Source: Spirochaetaceae bacterium (GTDB lineage: Bacteria > Spirochaetota > Spirochaetia > SZUA-6 > Fen-1364). From it: 14,807 bases of DNA. The notes under the pieces are model-generated. The model saw only the letters and a program-made list of their open reading frames with translations. It was not told the DNA's origin and did no database searches. The stretch's first letter is position 1; each line of letters starts with the position of its first letter. Below, one piece after another: positions 1-7,569 of the stretch. A program made the translations under genes and the position numbers. The stretch lies in contig PMZS01000383.1 of assembly GCA_003170115.1 (NCBI GenBank), positions 1 through 14,807 of the forward strand, written 5' to 3'.

Positions 1-555
1 CATGATCTTGTCCCCGTAGAAGCTGAAAATGGCGCAGCGTCCAAAGGACCCGACCCTCTTCCCGCCGATCTCCGCTCCATGCGCTTCAGCCGCATCCTCG
101 ACAACGTCAATCCCTCTCGCTTTGGCGATCCCCATGATGCGATACATATCGGAGGGATGGCCGTAGAGGTGCACGGGGATGACCGCGCGTGTCTTCGGGG
201 TGATGGCGCGCTCCATGGCAACCGGGTCCATGCACAATGTTTCCGGATCCACGTCCACCATGACGGGAACGCCGTTTGCATGCCGCACCGCATTTGCCGT
301 AGCAACGAAGGTGAGATCGGGAACGATGACCTCGTCCCCTTCCTTCACGCCGACCCCTTCGAGTGCGAGATGGAGCGCGACCGTCCCGTTCGACACGGCG
401 ATGGCGTGGACCGTTCCACAGAACGCGGCAAAGCGCTTCTCGAACTCGTCTATATAGCGGCCGAGGGAAGAGATCCACCCGGAATCGAATGCATCCAGGA
501 GGTACTTGCGTTCAAGCTCGCCGAGCGAGGGCCTGGAGATCGGGATGAAGTCCAT
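1..555 (-). CDS. DegT/DnrJ/EryC1 sugar aminotransferase, perosamine-synthase-like (3' part cut by window edge)
   Basis: PLP-dependent aminotransferase that would add an amino group to C4 of a nucleotide-linked 4-keto-6-deoxy sugar in the cytoplasm. I translated 185 residues from the ATG at 555-553. It opens with MDFIPISRPSLGELE, has SNGTVALHLAL near residue 55, an EDAAEAHGA motif whose Asp should contact the PLP ring nitrogen, and SFYGDKIM at the edge. The Lys there, codon 7-9 (residue 183), is at the family's Schiff-base position. An AAAGGA Shine-Dalgarno at 563-568 supports the start, which lies one base past the stop of the epimerase gene. The order of motifs recalls GDP-perosamine synthase (RfbE/PerA), but the GDP-mannose dehydratase it would need is not in the window, so the substrate is open. 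The C-terminal half lies outside the window. Confidence 0.9.
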   Translation of the reverse strand, partial: MDFIPISRPSLGELERKYLLDAFDSGWISSLGRYIDEFEKRFAAFCGTVHAIAVSNGTVALHLALEGVGVKEGDEVIVPDLTFVATANAVRHANGVPVMVDVDPETLCMDPVAMERAITPKTRAVIPVHLYGHPSDMYRIMGIAKARGIDVVEDAAEAHGAEIGGKRVGSFGRCAIFSFYGDKIM

Positions 556-556
556 G

Positions 557-1606
557 TCAGCGTCCTTTCGCCAGGTACCACTCGGTGAATCGCCGAAGCC
601 CTTCCTGGATGCTCGTGCGGGGCCTCCAGCCGACGTCCCGCTCAAGATCGGACACGTCAGCCCAGGTGGACTGCACGTCCCCGTTCTGCATGGGGAGATA
701 CCTCTTCTCGGCCACTCTTCCCAGCGCGGATTCGAGTGCCGCGATGAAATCCAACAACCGCTCCGGCGTGCTGTTGCCGAGATTATACAACTTGTAGGGC
801 GCACTGGAGACGGAGGGGTCGTCACGCCTTGGGTCCCACGAGGGATCGGGGGTCGGGATCCGGTCAACGATGCGGAGAATTCCCTCCGCGACATCATCGA
901 TGTAGGTGAAATCCCTGAGCATGTCCCCGTTGTTGTACACATCGATGGGTTGGCCCGCAAGGATCGCCCGGGCGAACTTGTAGTAGGCCATGTCGGGCCT
1001 CCCCCAGGGCCCGTACACGGTGAAGAATCGAAGGCCGGTCGTGGGAAGGCCATACAAGTGGCTGTACGTATGGGCCATCAACTCGTTGGCACGCTTGGTT
1101 GCAGCGTACATGCTCATCGGATGGTCTGCACGATCGTGCGTGGAGGAGGGCTGGGCCGCATCCAACCCGTATACCGACGACGAGGAGGCATACACGAGGT
1201 GGGGCGTACGCGCTTCCCGGCAACACTCCAGGATATTCAGGAAACCACTGACGTTTGACTCGATGTAGGCGCGTGGATTGACCAGGCTGTACCGTACTCC
1301 TGCCTGCGCCGCGAGGTTGCACACGCGGTCGAAATGCCGGGACGCGAAAAGCTTCTCCATCCCTTCTCGCTTCTCCAGAGCGAGGCGGATGAATGAGAGC
1401 TTCGGGTAGCGGCTGCTCGTGTTTTCCGTGCCCCACTTTGCCGCCCCGGCCCCGATCCCCAACTCGGCAAGTCGCGCCATCTTTAGCGCGGGATCGTAGT
1501 AGTCGTTCAGGGAGTCGACACCGACGACCTCGTCTCCCCGCTCGAGAAGACTGCGCGAAAAGTGGAACCCGATGAAGCCGGCGGCGCCTGTGACAAGATG
1601 CAGCAC
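557..1606 (-). CDS. NAD-dependent epimerase, UDP-glucuronate 4-epimerase type
   Basis: Extended short-chain dehydrogenase/reductase of 349 residues, probably interconverting UDP-glucuronate and UDP-galacturonate. Visible are the Rossmann motif TGAAGFIG (6-13), the NAD-ribose Asp of VGVDSLNDYY (31), the SSSSVYG strand with the catalytic Ser/Thr region (141-147), and the YAATK catalytic Tyr/Lys pair (Y167, K171). The stretch TGLRFFTVYGPWGRPDM (190-206) and the later RDFTYIDDV (231-239) are typical of the CapI/LpsL UDP-GlcA epimerases, which is why I prefer that substrate over UDP-GlcNAcA. The start is a GTG at 1606-1604, one base after the TAG of the upstream glycosyltransferase, with GGAAAG upstream. 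The length is normal for the family (about 335-350). Family assignment is firm and the exact sugar is inferred. Confidence 0.9.
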   Translation of the reverse strand: MLHLVTGAAGFIGFHFSRSLLERGDEVVGVDSLNDYYDPALKMARLAELGIGAGAAKWGTENTSSRYPKLSFIRLALEKREGMEKLFASRHFDRVCNLAAQAGVRYSLVNPRAYIESNVSGFLNILECCREARTPHLVYASSSSVYGLDAAQPSSTHDRADHPMSMYAATKRANELMAHTYSHLYGLPTTGLRFFTVYGPWGRPDMAYYKFARAILAGQPIDVYNNGDMLRDFTYIDDVAEGILRIVDRIPTPDPSWDPRRDDPSVSSAPYKLYNLGNSTPERLLDFIAALESALGRVAEKRYLPMQNGDVQSTWADVSDLERDVGWRPRTSIQEGLRRFTEWYLAKGR

Positions 1607-1607
1607 G

Positions 1608-2738
1608 CTATCGCGTCTTTCCGACCAGGCGGTCGATGATCTCGATGTATCTCCCCGTCACGACACGTTCATCGAAACGTTCTTCCGCAATCCGGCGCGA
1701 CGCGAAGCCCATCCTAGCTCGCGCGTCCTCGGAGAGCTCGAGCATGGCCTGCATTTTCGCCGCTAGGTCCTCGGGATCATGCGGCCGGCAGAGAAAGCCG
1801 TTGACGTTATCGCGGACGGGTTCCCGGGTCCCGATCGAATCCGCCGCAATAAGTGGTTTACCCATGGACGCGGCCTCCAGGAGGGAGCGCGGAGTTCCTT
1901 CACGATAGTAGGACGGCAGGACAACGCAATCCGCCGCGGCGATGTGCGGTCTCACGTCATCTACGCTGCCTGCCAGCTCAAGGATGCCGTCGGCTGCTGC
2001 CTCACCGAAAAGAGCTGGGTCGGCCGCCCCTTCTTCGTCATCATCGCGCTTTCCAAGAAGCACGACGCGCACGCGCGGCCATCGGCCGCGGAGCATGCGG
2101 GCAGCGGCAGCCAGGTCTTCCACGCCCTTGGCCTTGAGGAGGCGGCCCATGAAAAGGAAGGTGAAAGCCCCCGGCCCGCGCTCTTGGGGCGCGAATCTCT
2201 CCAAGTCGACTCCGGAGCCTGGAAGAAGTTCTGCTCGATCCCCGTTCACCAGACCGCCCCGGACGAACGCATCGCGATCGTCCGCATTCTGGAAGAAGAC
2301 TCGTTCCACGCGCGCAAAGGCGATCTTGTAGAGAGCGCGGACGGCAGCCTGCAGCGCGCCGTTCCGGTCGAAAACTGCGCCGAGACCCGTCACATTGTCG
2401 ATCGCAGATATCCGCAGCACACGCGCTGCCAGGGAACCGTACAGGTTCGGCTTGATCGTGTAGTGCAGGACGACGTCAGGGCGAATCTCCCGGTAGGCGC
2501 GGTAGAACGCAACAGCCGTCACGAGCTCCTGGAAGGGATTTCTCCCCCTCGCGTGAAGCGTGATCTCCCGGCAGGCAATCCCGGCCGCGGCGATTCGGTC
2601 GGTGTATTCATCTCGCGGCGCCAGGACAATGACCTCGCAACCGCGGGCCTGCAAGGCCCAGATGAGCGGCATTCGGAAGTTCCAAACATACCATGAGGTA
2701 TTGTAGGCGATGAGGATCCTCGGTGCGCTGCCTCTCAT
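1608..2738 (-). CDS. Glycosyltransferase family 4 (GT-B fold)
   Basis: Probable retaining glycosyltransferase of 376 residues that adds one sugar to the undecaprenyl-linked repeat unit at the inner face of the membrane. The N-terminal GT-B half starts MRGSAPRILIAYNTSWYV. The C-terminal donor-binding half contains FLFMGRLLKAKGVEDL (194-209) and the EX7E motif in YYREGTPRSLLEAASMGKP (E280 and E288). The overall pattern recalls PglA-like N-acetylgalactosaminyltransferases, but acceptor and donor cannot be read from sequence. I chose the ATG at 2738 because it forms an ATGA overlap with the rmlB stop, as at other junctions here. A GTG at 2768 would add ten residues and has no good ribosome site. 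Confidence 0.88.
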   Translation of the reverse strand: MRGSAPRILIAYNTSWYVWNFRMPLIWALQARGCEVIVLAPRDEYTDRIAAAGIACREITLHARGRNPFQELVTAVAFYRAYREIRPDVVLHYTIKPNLYGSLAARVLRISAIDNVTGLGAVFDRNGALQAAVRALYKIAFARVERVFFQNADDRDAFVRGGLVNGDRAELLPGSGVDLERFAPQERGPGAFTFLFMGRLLKAKGVEDLAAAARMLRGRWPRVRVVLLGKRDDDEEGAADPALFGEAAADGILELAGSVDDVRPHIAAADCVVLPSYYREGTPRSLLEAASMGKPLIAADSIGTREPVRDNVNGFLCRPHDPEDLAAKMQAMLELSEDARARMGFASRRIAEERFDERVVTGRYIEIIDRLVGKTR

Positions 2739-3808
2739 CCCCGGGACCCGTAGTTTTTCTCGATCCACTGCCGGTAGGCGCCGCTGCGCACTCGCTCGAT
2801 CCAGCCCGGATTACCGATGTACCAATCGACAGTGCGCTCCAGCCCTTGCGCGAAAGACACCGACGGAGACCAGCCCAGCTCGCGCTTGATTTTCGAGCAA
2901 TCGATCGAATAACGGCGGTCGTGCCCCGGCCTGTCTTTGACATACGTAATGAGCCGCTCGTAGTCGCGCGCGTCTCGTCCTGTGCGACGCGACACGGCTG
3001 CCATGAGCTCACGAAGGAGACGGATGTTTTCCCATTCGCTATCGCCCCCCACGTTGTACTTCTCCCCGAGGGCACCGGACTTCACGACCAGCCAGATCGC
3101 GGAAGCATGATCCTCGACGTAGAGCCAGTCACGGACATTCCGCCCGTCCCCGTACACTGGAAGGCTCTTGCCTTCCAGCATGTTCATGATCATCAAGGGC
3201 ACCAGTTTCTCGGGAAACTGGAACGGCCCGTAGTTGTTGGAGCAGTTGGAGATGGTGCTGGGAAGACCATAGGTGTGGGAATAGGCGCTGACCAGGTGAT
3301 CGCTTGCCGCCTTGCTCGCTGAGTATGGCGAACGCGGATCGTAGGGTGTCATCTCCGTGAAATTCCCGGTTTCACCGAGTGAACCGTAGACCTCGTCCGT
3401 GCTCACATGGTGAAAGAGGACGTCGGACCGCTTGTTCCAGGCAGCGCGGGCAGCCTCCAGGATGGTGAAGGTGCCCAGGATGTTCGTCTCAAGAAAGTCG
3501 CGCGGGCCTATGATCGATCTGTCCACGTGCCTCTCCGCTGCCAGGTGGATCACAGCGTCCGGCAGATGGCGTTCGAAAACGCCATTGACGGCGGTCGCAT
3601 CGCGGATGTCGACCCGCTCGAAGAAATAGCGGCTTCCGCCGAATCGTTCTGCGACGTCAGCGAGGCTTTCCAGGTTTCCGGCATATGTCAGGGCATCGAG
3701 ATTGACGACCTTCCCCTGGAAGCCGGAAGGGCCCAGGAGATATCGCACGAGATTCGAGCCGATGAACCCTGCCCCACCCGTGACCAGGATCGTTTCGAAC
3801 TCCCGCAT
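2735..3808 (-). CDS. rmlB: dTDP-glucose 4,6-dehydratase
   Basis: Second step of the dTDP-rhamnose pathway: NAD-dependent conversion of dTDP-glucose to dTDP-4-keto-6-deoxyglucose. At 357 residues it has the usual length. Motifs are the Rossmann loop TGGAGFIGSN (10-19), HLAAERHVDRSI (88-99), the catalytic STDEVYG (136-142, with D138 and E139 as acid and base), PYSASK (Y162, K166), NCSNNYGPFQFPEK (188-201) and RDWLYVEDH (226-234). Two starts are possible: the ATG at 3808, preceded by GAGG with six-base spacing, or the ATG at 3823, which has no ribosome site but makes an ATGA overlap with rmlA. I favour 3808. The product feeds both RmlC/RmlD and the sugar aminotransferase at 4689-5810. Confidence 0.96.
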   Translation of the reverse strand: MREFETILVTGGAGFIGSNLVRYLLGPSGFQGKVVNLDALTYAGNLESLADVAERFGGSRYFFERVDIRDATAVNGVFERHLPDAVIHLAAERHVDRSIIGPRDFLETNILGTFTILEAARAAWNKRSDVLFHHVSTDEVYGSLGETGNFTEMTPYDPRSPYSASKAASDHLVSAYSHTYGLPSTISNCSNNYGPFQFPEKLVPLMIMNMLEGKSLPVYGDGRNVRDWLYVEDHASAIWLVVKSGALGEKYNVGGDSEWENIRLLRELMAAVSRRTGRDARDYERLITYVKDRPGHDRRYSIDCSKIKRELGWSPSVSFAQGLERTVDWYIGNPGWIERVRSGAYRQWIEKNYGSRG

Positions 3809-3814
3809 TCCCGA

Positions 3815-3818
3815 CCTC
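3815..3818 (-). promoter_or_regulatory. Shine-Dalgarno (GAGG) favouring the inner rmlB start
   Basis: GAGG in the coding sense is six bases before the ATG at 3808. The alternative ATG at 3823 has no comparable site and could only start by coupling to the rmlA stop. Confidence 0.6.
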
Positions 3819-3819
3819 G

Positions 3820-4692
3820 TCATGAAAGCCCGGCGAGGAGCTCCCGGAGGTACTCCCCGTACTCGCTGGAGCCGTGCGCGCGCGCGGCGCGTTCCAGCTC
3901 GGCCGCATCAATCCACCCATTCGTGAATGCGATCTCCTCGAGACAGGCGATGCGGTATCCCTGGCGGTGCTGGATGGCCTGCACAAACATGCTCGCCTCC
4001 ATCAGGCTGTCACAAGTGCCCGTGTCCAGCCATGCAAAGCCACGGCCGAGGAGCTCGACGCGCAGGGTGCCGCGCTGGAGGTAGGACCGGTTGACGTCCG
4101 TGATCTCCAGCTCTCCACGGGGAGACGGCGTAATCCCGCGCGCGATCTTCACGACGTCATTGTCATAGAAATACAGGCCCGTGACGGCGTACTTCGACTT
4201 CGGCCGTAAAGGCTTCTCCTCGATGGAGATTGCGCGGCCTGAGGCGTCTATTTCCACGATGCCGAAGCGCTCCGGGTCCTTCACCGTGTAGCCGAAAATG
4301 ACTGCTCCACTGGTCAACGCCGTTGCCTCGCGGAGAAGACCCGTGAAGTTCTGCCCGAAAAAGAGGTTGTCACCCAGAATGAAGGCAACGGAATCGTCGC
4401 CGATAAAATCGGCACCGATGATGAACGCCTGGGCGAGTCCCTCGGGTTTCTCCTGAGCGGCATAACAGATGCGCATGCCCCAGGAAGTGCCATCTCCGAG
4501 CAGGTCTCGGAATCTCGGAATATCCCCGGGCGTCGAGATTACCAGGACTTCCCGGATACCCGCAAGCATCAGCACAGACAGCGGATAGTAGATCATCGGC
4601 TTGTCGTAGATGGGCAGAAGCTGCTTTGAAACGACGTGAGTTGCCGGATACAATCTCGTGCCCTTTCCCCCCGCCAGTACAATTCCTTTCAT
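3820..4692 (-). CDS. rmlA: Glucose-1-phosphate thymidylyltransferase
   Basis: First step of dTDP-sugar synthesis: dTTP plus glucose-1-phosphate gives dTDP-glucose and pyrophosphate. The 290-residue protein begins MKGIVLAGGKGTRLYP, the signature nucleotidyltransferase loop (8-16). It also shows QLLPIYDKPMIYYPLS (24-39), the metal-binding GDN (107-109, D108), RFGIVEID (142-149), EEKP (158-161) and WLDTGT (221-226). The ATG at 4692 is chosen over one five codons upstream because it is the conserved family start, has AAAGG six bases away, and overlaps the upstream aminotransferase stop as ATGA. The gene lies between the aminotransferase and rmlB, both linked to its product. Confidence 0.97.
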   Translation of the reverse strand: MKGIVLAGGKGTRLYPATHVVSKQLLPIYDKPMIYYPLSVLMLAGIREVLVISTPGDIPRFRDLLGDGTSWGMRICYAAQEKPEGLAQAFIIGADFIGDDSVAFILGDNLFFGQNFTGLLREATALTSGAVIFGYTVKDPERFGIVEIDASGRAISIEEKPLRPKSKYAVTGLYFYDNDVVKIARGITPSPRGELEITDVNRSYLQRGTLRVELLGRGFAWLDTGTCDSLMEASMFVQAIQHRQGYRIACLEEIAFTNGWIDAAELERAARAHGSSEYGEYLRELLAGLS

Positions 4693-5810
4693 TTTTCGCC
4701 TTTCCATTGTACCAATTCGACAATTCTCTTGGCATCATCCTCGTCCAATTCGCCGTGCAGCGGAAGGCAAATAACCTGGTCGGCTGCCGTGGCCGCAATC
4801 GGCAGCTTTGTGCGGTCAGCCGAGGGAAGATCTCTATAAGGGGGAAAATCACTTATCAGCGGATAGAAATACCGCCTGCCGAATATTCTCTGCTCTTTTA
4901 GCCGACCATAGAGCTCGTCACGCGAGTGGCCATATCGTGCCTTGTCGACAAAGATCGGGAAATATGAATAGTTCGACTTGACTCCAACGACTTCCTTCAA
5001 GTAGGAGATTCCGACCACCGCTCCAAGGTGCTTTCGATAATATTCGGCGATATGTTTGCGCACCGATTTCGCCCGGTCAAAATGCTTGAGACAGACAAGC
5101 CCGTAGGCTGCCTGGAGCTCGTTGAGCTTTGCATTCATTCCCGGGACGATCACATTCACCTCGTTCGAGATTCCGAAGTTTTTCAAACGATCGATGTCGT
5201 CCTTCATTTCCGGGCTGCGGCTGACAACGGCTCCCCCCTCGATGGTGGAATAGGGCTTTGTCGCGTGAAAGCTCAGGATGCTCATGTCCCCATGATTCAG
5301 AATGGATTCCCCGTCCTCTTCCACTGCAAACGAGTGTGCCGCATCGTAGATTACCTTCAAGCCGTGGGATTCGGCAACGCTGTTGATGCCCACGGTATCG
5401 CACGTCGTACCGTAGACATGGACGGCAAGAACTGCAGAGGTCCGCGGCGTAACCGCCGCCTCTATTTTGGATGGATCAAGATTGAGCGTAACAGGATCGA
5501 CATCGACAAACACAGGCGTGAGGTTGTTCCACACCAGTGAATGCGCCGTGGCAACAAAACTATACGGGGTCGTAATGACCTCCCCCGTGAGGCGCAAAGC
5601 CTTCAAAGCCAGGATGAGCGCGAGCGTCCCATTGGCGACGAGAGAAATGTACGGTACGTTCAGGTAAGTGGAGAGCTCTTTCTCCAAGGCCTGGTGATAG
5701 TGCCCATTATTCGTCAACCATTTCCGCTTCCATATATCCTCCAGTAAGGGGATGAGCTCCTCGAGCGGCGGCAGCACGGGGGCGGTCACCGTAATAATCT
5801 TCTCATTCAT
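4689..5810 (-). CDS. DegT/DnrJ/EryC1 sugar aminotransferase, VioA/WecE-like
   Basis: PLP-dependent sugar aminotransferase of 373 residues, likely acting on dTDP-4-keto-6-deoxyglucose to give a dTDP-4-amino-4,6-dideoxyhexose. Visible are KWLTNNGHYHQALEKEL (30-46), LVANGTLALI (57-66), PYSFVATAHSLVW (82-94), VIYDAAHSFAV (153-163, with D156 for the PLP ring nitrogen) and LSFHATKPYSTIEGGAV (179-195), in which K185 should bind PLP. The SFHATK form is seen in VioA- and FdtB-type enzymes, so a 3-amino product is a less likely alternative. It sits between a GT56 transferase (3-base gap) and rmlA (ATGA overlap), which supports a dTDP-sugar substrate. No dedicated N-acyltransferase is present in the window. 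Confidence 0.92.
   Translation of the reverse strand: MNEKIITVTAPVLPPLEELIPLLEDIWKRKWLTNNGHYHQALEKELSTYLNVPYISLVANGTLALILALKALRLTGEVITTPYSFVATAHSLVWNNLTPVFVDVDPVTLNLDPSKIEAAVTPRTSAVLAVHVYGTTCDTVGINSVAESHGLKVIYDAAHSFAVEEDGESILNHGDMSILSFHATKPYSTIEGGAVVSRSPEMKDDIDRLKNFGISNEVNVIVPGMNAKLNELQAAYGLVCLKHFDRAKSVRKHIAEYYRKHLGAVVGISYLKEVVGVKSNYSYFPIFVDKARYGHSRDELYGRLKEQRIFGRRYFYPLISDFPPYRDLPSADRTKLPIAATAADQVICLPLHGELDEDDAKRIVELVQWKGEK
4699..4703 (-). promoter_or_regulatory. Shine-Dalgarno (AAAGG) that fixes the rmlA start
   Basis: AAAGG in the coding sense lies six bases before the ATG at 4692, within the end of the aminotransferase gene. It selects MKGIVLAGG as N-terminus over the ATG at 4707. Confidence 0.75.
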
Positions 5811-5813
5811 GAA

Positions 5814-6974
5814 TCACCCGGACCCTTCGAGGATCGTCCAGACAGAGTCCTCGACCTTTCTGAGATTGTCGCCATAGTTGAAATGCTCATCGAGGAGTGT
5901 GCGATTTCTCTGCACTTCCGTGTCCGAGAGCAGCGAGCTGAGCACCGCGTCGTTCAAGTTGTCCTCGATTGAAAATACCACGTAGCCGGAATTCTTGAAG
6001 AACCTGAAGATGTCAGTATTCCTGTAAAAAAAAACCTTGGTTCCTTGATGCAGCAGGAGCTGGATGTTCTTCGTCGCCTGCTGCCTCAAGAAACCCATAA
6101 CTGCGAAACCACATGACCGCAATATCTCGGCATATTCATCTATTGTCATGAATTGCGTAAGAGGCTTGAATTTCTCTCCGAACACCCTTTTGCCTTCACT
6201 GATGACGGCAGCCCTGTACTCATCACCTCCCGCATAACTGAGGGGAACGACTATCTTTTCCCCTTTCACCCTGCATTCACTCAGCGCCGTGATGATATCA
6301 AGGTGATTGCAGTTGAGGGAAGCAGAATTGCCGACCAGGATATTGAACCCGTTGCATCTCGGAAGCACGGTCCCGGGCTTGTCGATGTAATCGAAATAGA
6401 ACGGTTTCAAATGCGGATATATGTCACGAACGACCGGGTATTCGTAGGGGAGGCACGTTGACATGTATTGAATTCTTCTGATTGCCCGTGATCTCAGGAG
6501 ATTCCTCACAAATGCTTTCGCTGATTTCCTCAGACGGCCCTTGATGCTCGCCTTTCGCGATTGCTTCCATTTTCGCGTTTCCGGCATGAACAGGGAATGG
6601 CGGAACGGATACGAGGAGGCGAAGACTTCCGCCTCATCCTTGTACAGATCCTGTCCCCAGGAAATCCACACGAGGGCCGTGTTCCTGGAAACAAAAGGCA
6701 CGAGGCTGGCGCCGAAAAAGAGGGAATGAAAGAGAATGATGTCGGGGTGGCGCCCAAGAATGTAGCGAAGACACGCGAATTGAGACTTGAAGACGGAAAC
6801 GCGTTCCCGGGCATTGATGAGCGAAAATCGTCCGGAGCGACTTACCAACAGGTATTCGTTTTCAATTCCCGGGAGACTGTCAAAGATGGATATCGCATTG
6901 TCTATGAACTTTTGATCCAGGATCATGTGAAAAAGCTTCGGCACGGCTGGGATCCCGCTGGCTCTGTCCTTCAA
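5814..6974 (-). CDS. GT56 family transferase (TDP-4-amino-4,6-dideoxyhexose transferase, WecF-like)
   Basis: Recognised as the family of WecF, which moves Fuc4NAc from its dTDP donor to a polyprenyl-linked acceptor in enterobacterial common antigen synthesis. Of up to 386 residues, the telling parts are VWISWGQDLY (102-111), ILVGNSASLNCNHLD (212-226), IVVPLSYAGGDEYR (241-254), TIDEYAEILRSCGFAVMG (277-294) and RQQATKNIQLLLHQG (297-311). There is no signal peptide. The start is uncertain: a TTG at 6974 gives the longest form, and a GTG at 6944 gives MPKLFHMILDQKFID, closer to the family's usual N-terminus. The gene is lower in G+C than its surroundings (23 of 60 bases at 6121-6180) and holds a run of nine T bases. 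The adjacent aminotransferase probably makes its donor. Confidence 0.85.
   Translation of the reverse strand: MKDRASGIPAVPKLFHMILDQKFIDNAISIFDSLPGIENEYLLVSRSGRFSLINARERVSVFKSQFACLRYILGRHPDIILFHSLFFGASLVPFVSRNTALVWISWGQDLYKDEAEVFASSYPFRHSLFMPETRKWKQSRKASIKGRLRKSAKAFVRNLLRSRAIRRIQYMSTCLPYEYPVVRDIYPHLKPFYFDYIDKPGTVLPRCNGFNILVGNSASLNCNHLDIITALSECRVKGEKIVVPLSYAGGDEYRAAVISEGKRVFGEKFKPLTQFMTIDEYAEILRSCGFAVMGFLRQQATKNIQLLLHQGTKVFFYRNTDIFRFFKNSGYVVFSIEDNLNDAVLSSLLSDTEVQRNRTLLDEHFNYGDNLRKVEDSVWTILEGSG
6026..6034. repeat. Nine-base homopolymer tract inside the GT56 gene
   Basis: Nine A bases on the plus strand (nine T bases in the coding sense) encode part of KVFFY around residues 313-317 of the GT56 protein. 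The reading frame is intact here. A one-base change would replace the last 70 or so residues. Such a long tract is unusual in this G+C-rich region. Confidence 0.9.
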
Positions 6975-6990
6975 TTGGCAGTCCGCGGTT

Positions 6991-7564
6991 TCATCTGGCC
7001 TCCGATTCCACGCGGCGGATCAAACGCACCGAGACCGGGAGGCGGCCTCCGCAATTGAATAGCGCGTACGCTGCGAAAACCCAGGAAAGAACGCCGAGCC
7101 CGAAACCAAACGCCAGTGCAGGCAGGAGCATTCCGGTAATACCAAGGTGGTTGCTGAGGTTTTTCTCTTCGTTCACGCTGCCGCGGCCAGGGTCCGGCTT
7201 GATGGCCCGGTGCGCCTGGTAGATGGTCCTCATGAAGAGATTCGCGGCGGCCGTAACGCCTCCGACCTGCGGTCCTGCGCACACGCGCTACATTCCCGTC
7301 TGCACAGTCGAGGATGACAAATAGGAAAAAGAACCCCAGGCCGACCCATACGGCCCAGGTCGGCCCCGCAATCAGGAACCCGAATCCGACCAGGCATAAT
7401 CCGGCGGAGAGATAGGTGACCGCGTTCGGGCCCCAGCCGAGCGCAAGGAAGAACCACACCGCAGGAAAAGAAAGCGGCCTGAGCACGAATTCGCTCCAGG
7501 GAGTGTCGTTTCTCTTTCCGGGCGGCAGGGTGGCAACGATTTCAGCGAGAGTGATGCGGGCCAT
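6991..7564 (-). pseudogene. CDP-alcohol phosphatidyltransferase, broken by frame change and apparent internal deletion
   Basis: Remnant of an integral-membrane enzyme that moves a phospho-alcohol from a CDP carrier to an acceptor. From the ATG at 7564 the first frame gives MARITLAEIVATLPPGKRN, two hydrophobic segments and the family motif LDCADGNVAR, containing the first two catalytic Asp residues. Near 7262-7280 the frame is lost. The rest of the family, TAAANLFMRTIYQAH followed by NHLGITGMLLPALAFGFG and a last hydrophobic segment, continues in another frame to a TGA at 6993-6991. The joined product is only about 190 residues. The G-xxx-D-xxx-D part of the motif and the membrane segment after it are absent in all three frames, so I infer a deletion of roughly 40-50 codons. 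It lies 5 bases after a GT-B-like gene and 16 bases before the GT56 gene. Confidence 0.8.
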
Positions 7565-7569
7565 GTGCC

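Noticed and set aside
506..1258. Plus-strand open frame of 250 codons
   Set aside because: It is the antisense shadow of the epimerase gene, with no recognisable motif and Arg/Gly/Pro-rich composition typical of shadows.
1779..2696. Plus-strand open frame of 305 codons
   Set aside because: It lies opposite a clear GT4 glycosyltransferase with conserved motifs. The plus-strand translation shows no family features.
7262..7280. Programmed frameshift in the CDP-alcohol phosphatidyltransferase
   Set aside because: No slippery heptamer is present at the junction, and catalytic residues are missing in all frames, so frameshifting would not restore an active enzyme.
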